This document shows positions 45,664 to 54,620 of a DNA stretch of 64,000 nt, piece after piece. The stretch's first letter is position 1. Each line of letters opens with the position of its first letter. This stretch comes from an uncultured Aquimarina sp. (GTDB taxonomy: Bacteria > Bacteroidota > Bacteroidia > Flavobacteriales > Flavobacteriaceae). Both the position numbers and the translations under genes were made by a program. The stretch is taken from NCBI GenBank assembly GCA_947498455.1, contig CANMKK010000014.1, positions 1 through 64,000 of the forward strand, in the 5' to 3' direction. The notes below the pieces were generated by a model. The model was not told the origin of the DNA. It did no database searches and saw only the letters and a list, made by a program, of their open reading frames with translations.

Positions 45664-48327
45664 TTAAAATTGTTGTCCTATGATAAAATGAGTTTCCCAT
45701 CCATTCTTTCCTGTTCTTCCCGGAATTGGATCAAAACCGTATCCGAAATCAATACCCAGTAATCCAAAGGCTGGCATAAATATACGCAATCCTGCGCCAG
45801 CTGAACGATTTAATTGGAATGGATTAAAACCTCTAAAACTATCATATGATGCTCCTCCTTCTAAAAATGCCAGCATATAAATTGATGCAGACGGTTTTAG
45901 AGTTATGGGGTAGCGAAGTTCTAACGAATATTTATTATAAATTGTTGCCCCATCCTCTACAAAATCTGGATCATTAGCACGGCTAAGTGGAATAAGAGAT
46001 TGGTTTGGGTATCCTCTTAGTGCTACTACTTCGCGTCCATCAAGACTTGTAGCTCCTAAACCATCACCTCCTACAAAAAAGCGTTCGAAAGGAATATTTC
46101 CTCTGTTTTTGTTATAAGCACCAAGAAATCCATACTCAGCACTACTCTTTAGCACTAAAGGTTGTTTTCCTATTTTAGTAATAGTTGTATACCAGGCAGC
46201 ATCAAATTTTATTTTATAATATTCTAACCATTTAAAACGAGTTTGATCTATTTCGCCTATTTCAGTGCCTATTTCATTTAATCGATTTGCGGCTGAAGGG
46301 TTAATGTTTGTATTTGTAGTAATTCCTGGATTATCACTAACAATTTCACTTTGCTCACTTAGAAGGTCATTTCTTTGATCTGCTAAATCTCCATAATCAG
46401 TACCATCCCATAATGAGTATGGTAAAGATAGTTTAGCAACCAAATTAAAATCAGATCCTGATGTTGGAAATATTGGATTTATGGCTGTGTTATTTCTGTT
46501 TATACCTATGGTATAAGCTAAATTATTAGAAGATCCATTACCAAATGTAAATAGTCTGGTATTGTAATTCTTTAAATTATAATGTTGTATACTAACTGCT
46601 TGAGATAGTGTGAAATAATTATCAGGCCAATTTAATCTCTTAGCAATACCAATAGATCCTCCCGTAATAAGGAATTTACTGTCTCTATCTACATCACGAG
46701 TCCTGTTATTGAATAAAAACTGAATTGTATGAGAGAAAGAGGTCGAAAGTTGATATGGTCTTTTACCTCCTAGCCAAGGTTCGACAAATGATAAACTATA
46801 GGTTTGGAAAAACTGACTTGCTTGCGCTCTTACTCTTAGAGTTTGACCATCTCCCATAGGAAGTGGTTGGTATGCTTCTTTATTGAAAATGTTTTTGATC
46901 GAAAAATTACTAAAAGCCAATCCAAGGGTTCCAATAAAACCTCCTCCACCGAATCCACCTTGTAATTCGATCTGACTGGCTCCTTTTTCTACAACAGGGT
47001 AGCTGATATCAATAGTACCAGCTTGTGGATCCGCATTTTGGAACTGAGGATCTAGTTGTTCAGGATCAAAGAATCCTAATTGACCAATTTCTCGTACAGT
47101 TCGTACTACTAGATCTTTACTATAAACTTGTCCTGGTTTGGTGCGTAAAATTCGATAAACTACATGATCATTAGTCTTGTCATTACCTGTTATCGTAATG
47201 TGATCAAAATGAACTAATTTACCTTCTCTGATTCTTATTTCGAAATCAATAGTGTCGTTTTTTACATTGGTTTCTACTGCATCAATATTAGAGAATAAAT
47301 ATCCATTATTTTGGTATAGGTTGGTAAGGTCATTAGCATCAGGTTTCGTATTGTCCGCAATTTGTTTTTCTAATAAAACACCATTATAAACATCTCCTTT
47401 TTTGATAACCAATTGGCGCGCTAATTGTCTATCGCTGTATACACTGTTTCCTAAAAAATTGATGTTTCCGAAATAATACTTATTACCTTCTTCGATATTT
47501 AAATCAAGGGATACGCTATTGTCATCTTCTATGATTAAGGAATCTGATACAATACGAGCATCTCTATATCCCTTTTCCTTATACTTGCTGACAATATTTT
47601 CCTTATCTTCTTGATAATCTTTTTTGATGTATTTAGATCGTTTCCAGAATCTCCAGACTTTTCTTTTCTTAGTGTTTTTCATGGCTGCTCTCACTTTACT
47701 ATCAGTAAATTGAGAATTTCCATTAATCCTAATATTGTCAACCTTTACACGTTCTCCTTTGTCAATTCGGACAAGCATGTTTACTCTGTTTGTAGGTACT
47801 GTATCTTTTACAGGAATAGTGTTGACAATTACTTTTGTATTTAGGAAACCGTCTTTTCTATACTTATTTGTTATATAGTTTCTCGTGGTTGTAATAAGAT
47901 TTTCCGTAACCTTAGTTCCTGGAGTAAGACTGTTGTCTTTTATTAATTCCTCAGCTTTACGTTTTTTAACTCCTTCAATACGAGCTTGTTTTAGTTCAGC
48001 TACTTCCTGGATGTTAATTTCTAAATACGCTTTTTCCCCTTCTATTTTAGTGATATATAGGCTTATATCACTAAATAATTCTAGATCCCAAAGCTTTTTT
48101 ATTACTTGACTAATACGATCACCGGGAAGCGTAATACGCTCTCCATTTTTAAGACCCGTATAGGTAATCACTGTATTCTCACTATAAGTAGTGGTTCCGG
48201 TTACCTTTATGTCTCCAATGATATATTCTTTTCCGTCTAAGCTGGGTAAGCTTTGTCCTGATAGTAGTACTGTATTTATAAAAAAAGCAAATAATGCAAA
48301 ATACGTAATTGGTAATTTTTTTGTCAT
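45664..48327 (-). CDS. bamA: Outer-membrane protein assembly factor BamA
   Basis: BamA inserts beta-barrels into the outer membrane. The 887-residue protein starts at MTKKLPITYFALFAFF with a signal peptide ending LSGQ. Five POTRA domains (about 40-470) include EYIIGDIKVTGTTTYSENTV and IRINGNSQFTDSKVR. The 16-stranded barrel ends with GIDFGYGFDP and HFIIGQQF, a terminal aromatic. The longer open frame starts inside uppS and is rejected because the signal peptide is at 48327. The gap to uppS is 4 bp. It heads the ompH-skp cluster. Confidence 0.96.
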   Translation of the reverse strand: MTKKLPITYFALFAFFINTVLLSGQSLPSLDGKEYIIGDIKVTGTTTYSENTVITYTGLKNGERITLPGDRISQVIKKLWDLELFSDISLYITKIEGEKAYLEINIQEVAELKQARIEGVKKRKAEELIKDNSLTPGTKVTENLITTTRNYITNKYRKDGFLNTKVIVNTIPVKDTVPTNRVNMLVRIDKGERVKVDNIRINGNSQFTDSKVRAAMKNTKKRKVWRFWKRSKYIKKDYQEDKENIVSKYKEKGYRDARIVSDSLIIEDDNSVSLDLNIEEGNKYYFGNINFLGNSVYSDRQLARQLVIKKGDVYNGVLLEKQIADNTKPDANDLTNLYQNNGYLFSNIDAVETNVKNDTIDFEIRIREGKLVHFDHITITGNDKTNDHVVYRILRTKPGQVYSKDLVVRTVREIGQLGFFDPEQLDPQFQNADPQAGTIDISYPVVEKGASQIELQGGFGGGGFIGTLGLAFSNFSIKNIFNKEAYQPLPMGDGQTLRVRAQASQFFQTYSLSFVEPWLGGKRPYQLSTSFSHTIQFLFNNRTRDVDRDSKFLITGGSIGIAKRLNWPDNYFTLSQAVSIQHYNLKNYNTRLFTFGNGSSNNLAYTIGINRNNTAINPIFPTSGSDFNLVAKLSLPYSLWDGTDYGDLADQRNDLLSEQSEIVSDNPGITTNTNINPSAANRLNEIGTEIGEIDQTRFKWLEYYKIKFDAAWYTTITKIGKQPLVLKSSAEYGFLGAYNKNRGNIPFERFFVGGDGLGATSLDGREVVALRGYPNQSLIPLSRANDPDFVEDGATIYNKYSLELRYPITLKPSASIYMLAFLEGGASYDSFRGFNPFQLNRSAGAGLRIFMPAFGLLGIDFGYGFDPIPGRTGKNGWETHFIIGQQF

Positions 48328-48331
48328 CTTT

Positions 48332-49069
48332 TTAACTAAGCTGCTCACTAGTTTTTCCAAATCTTCTCTCTCTTTGTTGATAATTGAATACGGCTTCAAA
48401 TAAATCTGGTCTTTTAAAATCCGGCCATAAAATCTCTGTAAAATATAACTCTGCATACGCGCTTTGCCATAATAAAAAATTACTGATACGTTGTTCTCCA
48501 CTAGTACGTATTAATAAATCAACATCTGGCAGGTTTTTGGTATACAAATGCTTATTAATGACTGCTTCATTTATAAGATGTGGCGAAAGTACATTATTTT
48601 TAACTTTAATACTTATTTCTTGAATAGTTTTTATCAGTTCTTCACGGCTACCATAACTGAGTGCCAATGATAAAGTCATGTGGTCGTTAGTCTTCGTTTT
48701 ATCAATAACTTCAAGAAGTTCTTTGCGAGCTTTTTCTGGTAACGCTTCTAAGTTTCCAATAGCATTTAGTCGGATATTATTTTTTTGTAAGGTCTTTATT
48801 TCTTTTTTTAATGAATTAACTAAGAGTTTCATTAAAGTGTCTACCTCAAGCTTAGGACGATTCCAGTTTTCCGTAGAAAAAGCATATAATGTAAGATACT
48901 TTATGCCTATTTCTGCAGCGCCTTCGACAGCTTCCCTAACTGCTTTTGTTCCATTTTCATGGCCTACTGCTCTGAAAAATCCTTTTTTTTTAGCCCATCT
49001 GCCATTACCGTCCATTATTATAGCGACATGTTCTGGTATGTTGGAATTAAGTTGTTCTTTATTAATCAT
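48332..49069 (-). CDS. uppS: Isoprenyl transferase (undecaprenyl diphosphate synthase)
   Basis: UppS makes the C55 lipid carrier of cell-wall synthesis by cis-addition of isopentenyl units. The 245-residue length is normal. VAIIMDGNGRWAKKKG holds the catalytic D20. LYAFSTENWNRPKLEV is the second motif, and DLLIRTSGEQRISNFLLWQ and YAELYFTEILWPDF form the IPP/Mg2+ end. It lies 3 bp after porG and 4 bp before bamA, so the three genes are tightly coupled. Confidence 0.96.
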   Translation of the reverse strand: MINKEQLNSNIPEHVAIIMDGNGRWAKKKGFFRAVGHENGTKAVREAVEGAAEIGIKYLTLYAFSTENWNRPKLEVDTLMKLLVNSLKKEIKTLQKNNIRLNAIGNLEALPEKARKELLEVIDKTKTNDHMTLSLALSYGSREELIKTIQEISIKVKNNVLSPHLINEAVINKHLYTKNLPDVDLLIRTSGEQRISNFLLWQSAYAELYFTEILWPDFKRPDLFEAVFNYQQRERRFGKTSEQLS

Positions 49070-49072
49070 TTT

Positions 49073-49753
49073 TTAGAATGCACAATAACATGGTATTCTT
49101 CCCCATGTAAAGGATAATGTAATGCCGGTAAATACGTACCAGTCATTGTTATCCAAATTACCAAATTTATTATTATCAAATCCACTGTCTGGATTACTTC
49201 CATCAAGATTGTCAGTGAATGTGTATCTTGCACCTATTTCAGCTCCTAGGACTAAATATCGGCCTACTGTTTTTTTAACTCCTACTACCATAGGAATTGC
49301 CATGCTCCATCGGTCTTCATAGGCGGTGATCTGACCAGAACCATCTATAGCTAAAGCACCATAATTGAAACCTGTAATACCTGTATACAAGTAGGGTGTA
49401 AATTGAGGTTCATTGTCATACAAGTACCATTCCCAAAAATTAAATTCAAGACCAGCAGATAATTCTTTTACAGAATTATTAAAACTTAAGCCTCTGGCTT
49501 TTCTTCTAGCATCGCCTTTTGCATCATCCGCATTAAATTCTGCATACAAAAAAGAAGCACGGAATGCGTGTCTCTTACTTCTGTTCCATTTGGCGATAGC
49601 CCCTATGGAAAAATCATTAGGTGATATATAAGTGGTTGCACCTACATCACCAATATAGTTAGAACCGCCTAACATCAGACCTACTTCATAGGTTTGGGAG
49701 GTGATAGATTGTCCGAAAAACAAAATAAATAGAAAGGATGCTAAGTATCTCAT
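49073..49753 (-). CDS. porG: PorG-type outer-membrane protein (DUF6089) of type IX secretion
   Basis: This 226-residue protein has a signal peptide (about 1-19) and a small beta-barrel, starting QTYEVGLMLGGSNYIGDVG. It has IGAIAKWNRSKRHAFRASF and ends GITLSFTWGRIPCYCAF. In Porphyromonas, PorG is a type IX component encoded beside the isoprenyl transferase/Omp85/OmpH cluster, and the same order is seen here. The final Cys-x-Cys is notable. Its stop is 3 bp before the uppS start. The symbol follows this synteny and pattern. Confidence 0.85.
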   Translation of the reverse strand: MRYLASFLFILFFGQSITSQTYEVGLMLGGSNYIGDVGATTYISPNDFSIGAIAKWNRSKRHAFRASFLYAEFNADDAKGDARRKARGLSFNNSVKELSAGLEFNFWEWYLYDNEPQFTPYLYTGITGFNYGALAIDGSGQITAYEDRWSMAIPMVVGVKKTVGRYLVLGAEIGARYTFTDNLDGSNPDSGFDNNKFGNLDNNDWYVFTGITLSFTWGRIPCYCAF

Positions 49754-49853
49754 AGATTTTCAAAAGTTTGCAAATATAACAATTAACTTTAGTACACAAG
49801 GATTTGAGTAGAATAGTATGAATTTAAAAACACTTTTTAATAAAATTTATTGT

Positions 49854-50738
49854 TTAATTACGTTTATCTTCCCCCCAAAGCATCTTTTTTCGTAGTGTTT
49901 TCATAAAGCTATCTCCTTCTAAAACCACCATATTAATTTTAAAAGGAGCTTTTTTTATAATAACAGTTGTTTCATTTGGTAGTGTATGAACTCTGGAGTC
50001 TAATGAGATTAAATAGTTGTCTTCTCTTCCAGATATTTGTAATCTAATTTCTTTATCATCCGGTATGACCAATGGTCTGGCTGTAAGATTGTGAGATGCT
50101 ATTGGAGTTAATACAATACTTTCTGTATCTGGCATAATTATTGGCCCACCGCAACTTAAAGAGTATCCTGTGGAACCAGTAGGGGTAGAGACAATAAGCC
50201 CGTCTGCCCAATATGATGTAAGAAACTCGTCATTTAAGCTAGTGTGAACAGTTATCATCGAAGTAGTATTTCGTCTGCTGACTGCAATTTCATTCATTGC
50301 AAAGTTTAGAACTCCAAATTCTTCAGTTTTAGGAGTTGTTTCTATGGTGACGATACTTCTTGGTGATATGTGAAATTTCTTATTTAAAATAAGATCAATA
50401 CTGTCCTTTATTTCTTCTTTTTGTATGGTTGCTAAAAAACCCAACCGACCTGTGTTGATACCGGCAATTGGAATACCTAAACCCCTGACATATGTAATGG
50501 TTTTTAGTATGGTGCCATCTCCTCCAATACTAAAGAAAAGATCATATGAGCGGTCTAATTCTTCAAATGTACTGAAATGAGAATAACTTTTGTCAATGTC
50601 ATCATGAAGGTTAATGAGTTCAAGAAAATTTTTCTCGATAACGACTTCTATGTTGTTTTTGTCTAAGGTTTCCAATAATTGTTGGATATATACCCCGGAA
50701 TTTTCATGATAGAACTGGCCATAAATGCCTATTTTCAT
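49854..50738 (-). CDS. nadK: NAD kinase
   Basis: NadK phosphorylates NAD to NADP in the cytoplasm. The 294-residue protein has the GGDGT motif at about 72-76 (FFSIGGDGTILKTI), NTGRLGFLAT, and TPTGSTGYSLSCGGPI. The MNEIAVSR stretch and RPLVIPDDKEI are also typical. It follows the CBS-domain gene by 33 bp and precedes porG by 100 bp, so it may share a transcript with one or both. Confidence 0.96.
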   Translation of the reverse strand: MKIGIYGQFYHENSGVYIQQLLETLDKNNIEVVIEKNFLELINLHDDIDKSYSHFSTFEELDRSYDLFFSIGGDGTILKTITYVRGLGIPIAGINTGRLGFLATIQKEEIKDSIDLILNKKFHISPRSIVTIETTPKTEEFGVLNFAMNEIAVSRRNTTSMITVHTSLNDEFLTSYWADGLIVSTPTGSTGYSLSCGGPIIMPDTESIVLTPIASHNLTARPLVIPDDKEIRLQISGREDNYLISLDSRVHTLPNETTVIIKKAPFKINMVVLEGDSFMKTLRKKMLWGEDKRN

Positions 50739-50771
50739 TGTAATGCGATTTGCGTTAATTGGTTGACTTTT

Positions 50772-51428
50772 TTAAATATTTAAGTATTTTTCAAGATATT
50801 TTGATCTTTCTTTTAAATTATTTAAAAAGGTGTCATCTTGATGTTTAGATGCTATATTGTAACTATATCTTCTAAAAGTCTGAACAATATTGTTAATGTC
50901 ACTATCATTTATTTTTAAAGTAATTTGTATTACATCATTTTCCATGTTAGAGATAAATAACCCTAGTAATTTGGCATTATTGGACTCTACAATTTGTGCT
51001 ACTTCACTAAATGAATAGTCCAAAACACCTTTTTCTACAATAAGAATATTACCAGGTTCACTTAAGAAAGGTGTCTCATTAAAAAGACTCATGATATCAC
51101 TTAACTCAAAATACCCTTGATATATATTATCATCATTTAGTACTGGCATGATATTAGAATTGTTTTGAGCAAACGATTCTAAGATGTCTAGCCAATTAGC
51201 GTCGGTTCTTACAAAAAAACCTTCTAGGGCATATCGATAGAATTCTAATGTTTTGTCTGTTTCAAAGCATCTAATATCTGTTTCAGAAATACACCCAATA
51301 TAAGTGTCTTCCTGTAAAACAGGAAAATGGGTGTAGGTAAGTTCATTAAATAATAATTGCGTGTCCACAACTTTAGAAGTTGTGGTAAGCGGCTCTATTT
51401 CATTTACGATGTATAAGCTTGTTTTCAT
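50772..51428 (-). CDS. CBS-domain protein with C-terminal ACT-like region
   Basis: This 218-residue cytoplasmic protein starts MKTSLYIVNEIEPLTTTSK. Two CBS units cover about 8-60 and 65-120, with HFPVLQEDTYIGCISETDIR and NIMPVLNDDNIYQGYFELSD. An ACT-like region (about 135-205) includes VLDYSFSEVAQIVESNNAKL. CBS domains usually bind adenosyl ligands. Its place before nadK makes a nucleotide-sensing role plausible but unproven. A start 33 bp upstream is in frame, but 51428 fits the family better. Confidence 0.85.
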   Translation of the reverse strand: MKTSLYIVNEIEPLTTTSKVVDTQLLFNELTYTHFPVLQEDTYIGCISETDIRCFETDKTLEFYRYALEGFFVRTDANWLDILESFAQNNSNIMPVLNDDNIYQGYFELSDIMSLFNETPFLSEPGNILIVEKGVLDYSFSEVAQIVESNNAKLLGLFISNMENDVIQITLKINDSDINNIVQTFRRYSYNIASKHQDDTFLNNLKERSKYLEKYLNI

Positions 51429-51471
51429 ATTTCCCGGGGCTTTTTTATGCAAAATAATCAAAAATATGTAA

Positions 51472-51499
51472 TTGAGGTATTCTCAAGTTCGTATTTTTG
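51472..51499 (+). promoter_or_regulatory. Flavobacterial promoter of pdxJ
   Basis: TTG at 51472-51474 is 17 nt from TATTTTTG at 51492-51499, matching TTG-N17-23-TAnnTTTG. It lies in the 98-bp divergent gap between the CBS gene and pdxJ, 27 nt before the pdxJ ATG. Confidence 0.65.
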
Positions 51500-51526
51500 T
51501 TGTGAATTAAAGTTATATCAAAAACT

Positions 51527-52240
51527 ATGACAAAGTTAAGTGTTAATGTTAATAAAATAGCAACATTACGTAACTCAAGAGGTGGGGATACTCCAAATTT
51601 ACTTAAAACAGCAGTTGATATTCAGGGTTTTGGGGGAGAAGGAATTACAATACATCCACGACCGGATGAACGACATATCAGATATCAAGATGCGTATGAT
51701 CTAAAAACAATAGTTCATACGGAGTATAATATAGAAGGGAACCCAATACCCAAATTTATAGATCTTGTTTTGGCAATTAAACCTACGCAAGTAACATTGG
51801 TTCCAGATGCAGAAGATGCAATAACAAGTAATGCCGGTTGGGATACAAAGAAGCATAAGGGTTTTTTGAAAGAAGTAATTTCTGAATTTAAACGAAATGA
51901 TATTAGAACCTCAATTTTTGTGGACCCGATATTAGAAATGGTAGAGGGAGCTAAGGAAACTGATGCAGATAGAATAGAATTATATACAGAAGAGTTTGCT
52001 TTAGGATACGGAAAAGGAGATAAGACAGCTATTGAACCTTATACGGCATCTGCCGAACTGGCTAATAAGTTAGGTATAGGAGTTAATGCGGGTCATGATT
52101 TGTCTCTAGATAACATTAAGTTTTTTAAAGATAATATTCAGGACTTATTAGAAGTTTCAATTGGACACGCTTTAATAAGTGAAGCTTTGTATTTGGGATT
52201 AGAAAATGTTGTTAATATGTATTTGCATAAACTTCAATAA
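51527..52240 (+). CDS. pdxJ: Pyridoxine 5'-phosphate synthase
   Basis: PdxJ condenses 1-deoxyxylulose 5-phosphate with aminoacetone 3-phosphate to form pyridoxine 5'-phosphate. The 237-residue TIM barrel is of normal size. TKLSVNVNKIATLRNSRGGD opens it. GGEGITIHPRPDERHIRYQD, VTLVPDAEDAITSNAGWD, GVNAGHDLSLDNI and EVSIGHALISEALYLGLE are family motifs. It is divergent from the CBS-nadK operon. Confidence 0.97.
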   Translation: MTKLSVNVNKIATLRNSRGGDTPNLLKTAVDIQGFGGEGITIHPRPDERHIRYQDAYDLKTIVHTEYNIEGNPIPKFIDLVLAIKPTQVTLVPDAEDAITSNAGWDTKKHKGFLKEVISEFKRNDIRTSIFVDPILEMVEGAKETDADRIELYTEEFALGYGKGDKTAIEPYTASAELANKLGIGVNAGHDLSLDNIKFFKDNIQDLLEVSIGHALISEALYLGLENVVNMYLHKLQ

Positions 52241-52392
52241 GCATATGTTTAATATAGTGAGTCATTATATGTAATTGTCAATATTTTTGATTAGTATTAA
52301 TTACAAGATAGATGAAATCGATACGATTTTAAAAAAAAATATTTAAACTCACGATGGAAGGGTTACTTTAATTGTCAAAGATTCCATGTCTG

Positions 52393-52436
52393 GACTGAAC
52401 ATAGTCGAAATCTGTGCTGAGCGTAGTCGAAGTATG
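52393..52436. repeat. Two diverged tandem units of a CTGAGCGTAGTCGAAG-type repeat
   Basis: ACTGAACATAGTCGAAATCTG is followed by GCTGAGCGTAGTCGAAGTAT, two about 21-bp units with the shared core CTGA-C/G-C/A-TAGTCGAA. This short repeat is familiar from Flavobacteriaceae intergenic regions. It lies between pdxJ and the hydrolase gene. Confidence 0.65.
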
Positions 52437-52462
52437 ACCTCTATAATAATAAAAATAAACAG

Positions 52463-53230
52463 ATGAAATTACACGCAAATGTTTTTGGAGAAGGTATACC
52501 TTTTTTAATTTTACATGGTTTTCTTGGCATGGGGGATAATTGGAAAACACTCGGAAAAAAAATTTCGGAACAAGGTTATCAGGTTCATCTAATAGATCAG
52601 CGCAATCACGGTCGAAGCCCTCATAGTTCTGAGTTTAATTACGATATCTTAACAGAAGATTTAATAGCATATTGTGTTGGTAATAAGCTAAAGGATGTAG
52701 TTCTTTTGGGGCATTCAATGGGAGGGAAAACGGCAATGTTCTTTGCTGTAAAATATCCAGAAATAATTAAAAAATTGATAATAGCGGATATAGGTACTAA
52801 ATACTATCCGTTACATCATCAGGATATATTAGATGGGTTAGATACTCTAGATTTTGAGGTGCTTAAAACTAGGGGGGAAGTTGATAAGGCTTTGAGCGTT
52901 TATGTTAAAGATGTTGGGGTGAGAATGTTTTTGATGAAAAATTTGTTTTGGAAAGAAAAAGGTGTTTTAGGATTACGGATACATTTAGATGCTTTAATCG
53001 AAAATGTTGCTGAAATAGGAGTGGCTCTCCCAGATAATATGGAGTATGAAAATGAAACTTTATTTCTAAAGGGGGCTAAATCCAATTACATACTTGATGA
53101 AGATGAATTGTTGATAAAAAAACAGTTTCCCAAGGCAGAAATTAAAGAAATTCCTAATGCCGGACATTGGTTGCATGCGGAAAATCCCGCTGATTTTTTT
53201 GCAACTATAATGGAATTCGTGAAAAACTAA
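52463..53230 (+). CDS. Alpha/beta hydrolase (YbfF/esterase-like)
   Basis: This 255-residue cytoplasmic hydrolase has ILHGFLGMGDNWKTL (oxyanion side), DQRNHGRSPHS, and the nucleophile elbow GHSMGG with S85. The late His is in NAGHWLHAENP (about 236). The pattern fits the YbfF-like group of short-chain esterases or acyl-CoA hydrolases. The natural substrate is not apparent. The gene stands alone after the tandem repeat. Confidence 0.9.
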   Translation: MKLHANVFGEGIPFLILHGFLGMGDNWKTLGKKISEQGYQVHLIDQRNHGRSPHSSEFNYDILTEDLIAYCVGNKLKDVVLLGHSMGGKTAMFFAVKYPEIIKKLIIADIGTKYYPLHHQDILDGLDTLDFEVLKTRGEVDKALSVYVKDVGVRMFLMKNLFWKEKGVLGLRIHLDALIENVAEIGVALPDNMEYENETLFLKGAKSNYILDEDELLIKKQFPKAEIKEIPNAGHWLHAENPADFFATIMEFVKN

Positions 53231-53344
53231 GTAAAAATACTATGTATGCATAATATTTAACCAAATTCATTGGATAATCGTTATTTTCCATTAAATTTGG
53301 TATATTACTATTATCCTATAAAACAAAAACAATTTTAATTTATT

Positions 53345-54601
53345 ATGAAAAAACTATTATTATTAGTTCTATTCACTTTAGTGACGGTGGTCACATATGC
53401 AGGTGGGTATAGAGTTAGTGCACAAGGGCAAAGAGCTTTGGCTATGGGACACACTGGTGTTGCTGTTGTAAATAGTGCTGAGTTAGTGTTTTTTAACCCG
53501 GCAGGTCTTGTGCATTTAGAAAATAAATTGAACATAAGTGCAGGTGTAAGTGGCATCTTCAACAGTGTGATTTATCAAAATGCCGAACTTGGTTTGTCAT
53601 CAGAGACAGATAGTTCTTTAGGTACTCCTCTTAATCTTTATGGTTCTTATAAAGTTAATGACTGGTTGGCCTTAGGATTGGGTGTATATACACCATTTGG
53701 TAGTGAGGTTGCCTGGCCAACAGATTGGGCAGGATCGTATTTGGTAAATAATATAGAATTAGCGGCTATCTATATTCAACCAGTAGTGTCTATTAAACTT
53801 TCTGATTATTTTAGTATAGGAGGAGGACCAATTTTCGTCACTGGATCTGTAAACTTTAATCGTAATTTTAATCCTTCTTTAACAGATTTTGAGGGAAATC
53901 GTTCGAATATTACAGTGGATGATTCTGGAGTTAGTAATTGGGGTTGGAGTCTTAGTGCTATGTTTACTCCTACTGAAAATTTTAAATTAGGGTTTAATTA
54001 TCGTAGTGAGATTGTATTGGAAGCTGAAGGAGGAGAGGCTACTTTTGCTAATTTTCCAGATACACCTTTGCTTCCTGTTTCTAATGGCACTACTACTTTT
54101 GATGCAGAATTGCCTTTGCCGGCTGAATTGACTATAGGTCTTTCTTATGAGTACAATGAAAAGTGGTTGTTTGCTTTTGATTATAACAGACAATTTTGGG
54201 ATGTGTATAGTTCTTTGGATCTTACCTTTGGAAATGGAGCATCTTCTTTAAACAGACGAAATTATAAAAATTCATCAGTTTATAGATTTGGATTACAATA
54301 TGAGGCTACTTCAAAAATATCATTAAGAGCAGGATATTACCTTGATGAGTCGCCAGTTCAGGCTGGTTTTTTTGCTCCAGAAACTCCGCGTAATGATTCA
54401 CAGGGGTTTACAGGAGGGTTGAGTTTTGCAGTGACACCTAAGTTGGCAATAGATGCTTCTTTCTTGTATCTAAGGTTTGAAGAGATAGATGCTTCTTACG
54501 ATTTTGGAGTTGATCCAATAACAAATGAAGTAGTTCCTTTTGGAGGGACATATAAGTCAAGTGCATTTGCACCAGGTCTTGGTTTAACTTATAAAATGTA
54601 A
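53345..54601 (+). CDS. OmpP1/FadL/TodX family outer-membrane transporter
   Basis: This 418-residue protein has a signal peptide (about 1-19, ending TYA). The FadL start GGYRVSAQGQRALAMGHTGVA and ELVFFNPAGLVHLENKLNIS are present. It ends with a terminal strand FAPGLGLTYKM. FadL-type barrels take up hydrophobic molecules across the outer membrane. It is followed after 19 bp by an SGNH lipoprotein gene, which suggests that the pair handles an esterified lipid. Confidence 0.93.
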   Translation: MKKLLLLVLFTLVTVVTYAGGYRVSAQGQRALAMGHTGVAVVNSAELVFFNPAGLVHLENKLNISAGVSGIFNSVIYQNAELGLSSETDSSLGTPLNLYGSYKVNDWLALGLGVYTPFGSEVAWPTDWAGSYLVNNIELAAIYIQPVVSIKLSDYFSIGGGPIFVTGSVNFNRNFNPSLTDFEGNRSNITVDDSGVSNWGWSLSAMFTPTENFKLGFNYRSEIVLEAEGGEATFANFPDTPLLPVSNGTTTFDAELPLPAELTIGLSYEYNEKWLFAFDYNRQFWDVYSSLDLTFGNGASSLNRRNYKNSSVYRFGLQYEATSKISLRAGYYLDESPVQAGFFAPETPRNDSQGFTGGLSFAVTPKLAIDASFLYLRFEEIDASYDFGVDPITNEVVPFGGTYKSSAFAPGLGLTYKM

Positions 54602-54620
54602 CCCCAAAAAATTGTATAAT

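Noticed and set aside
48328-48501. N-terminal extension of bamA into uppS
   Set aside because: The signal peptide starts at 48327, and the upstream residues overlap the uppS coding end with no family match.
48678-49076. 132-codon plus-strand frame opposite uppS
   Set aside because: Antisense shadow of a clear isoprenyl transferase gene.
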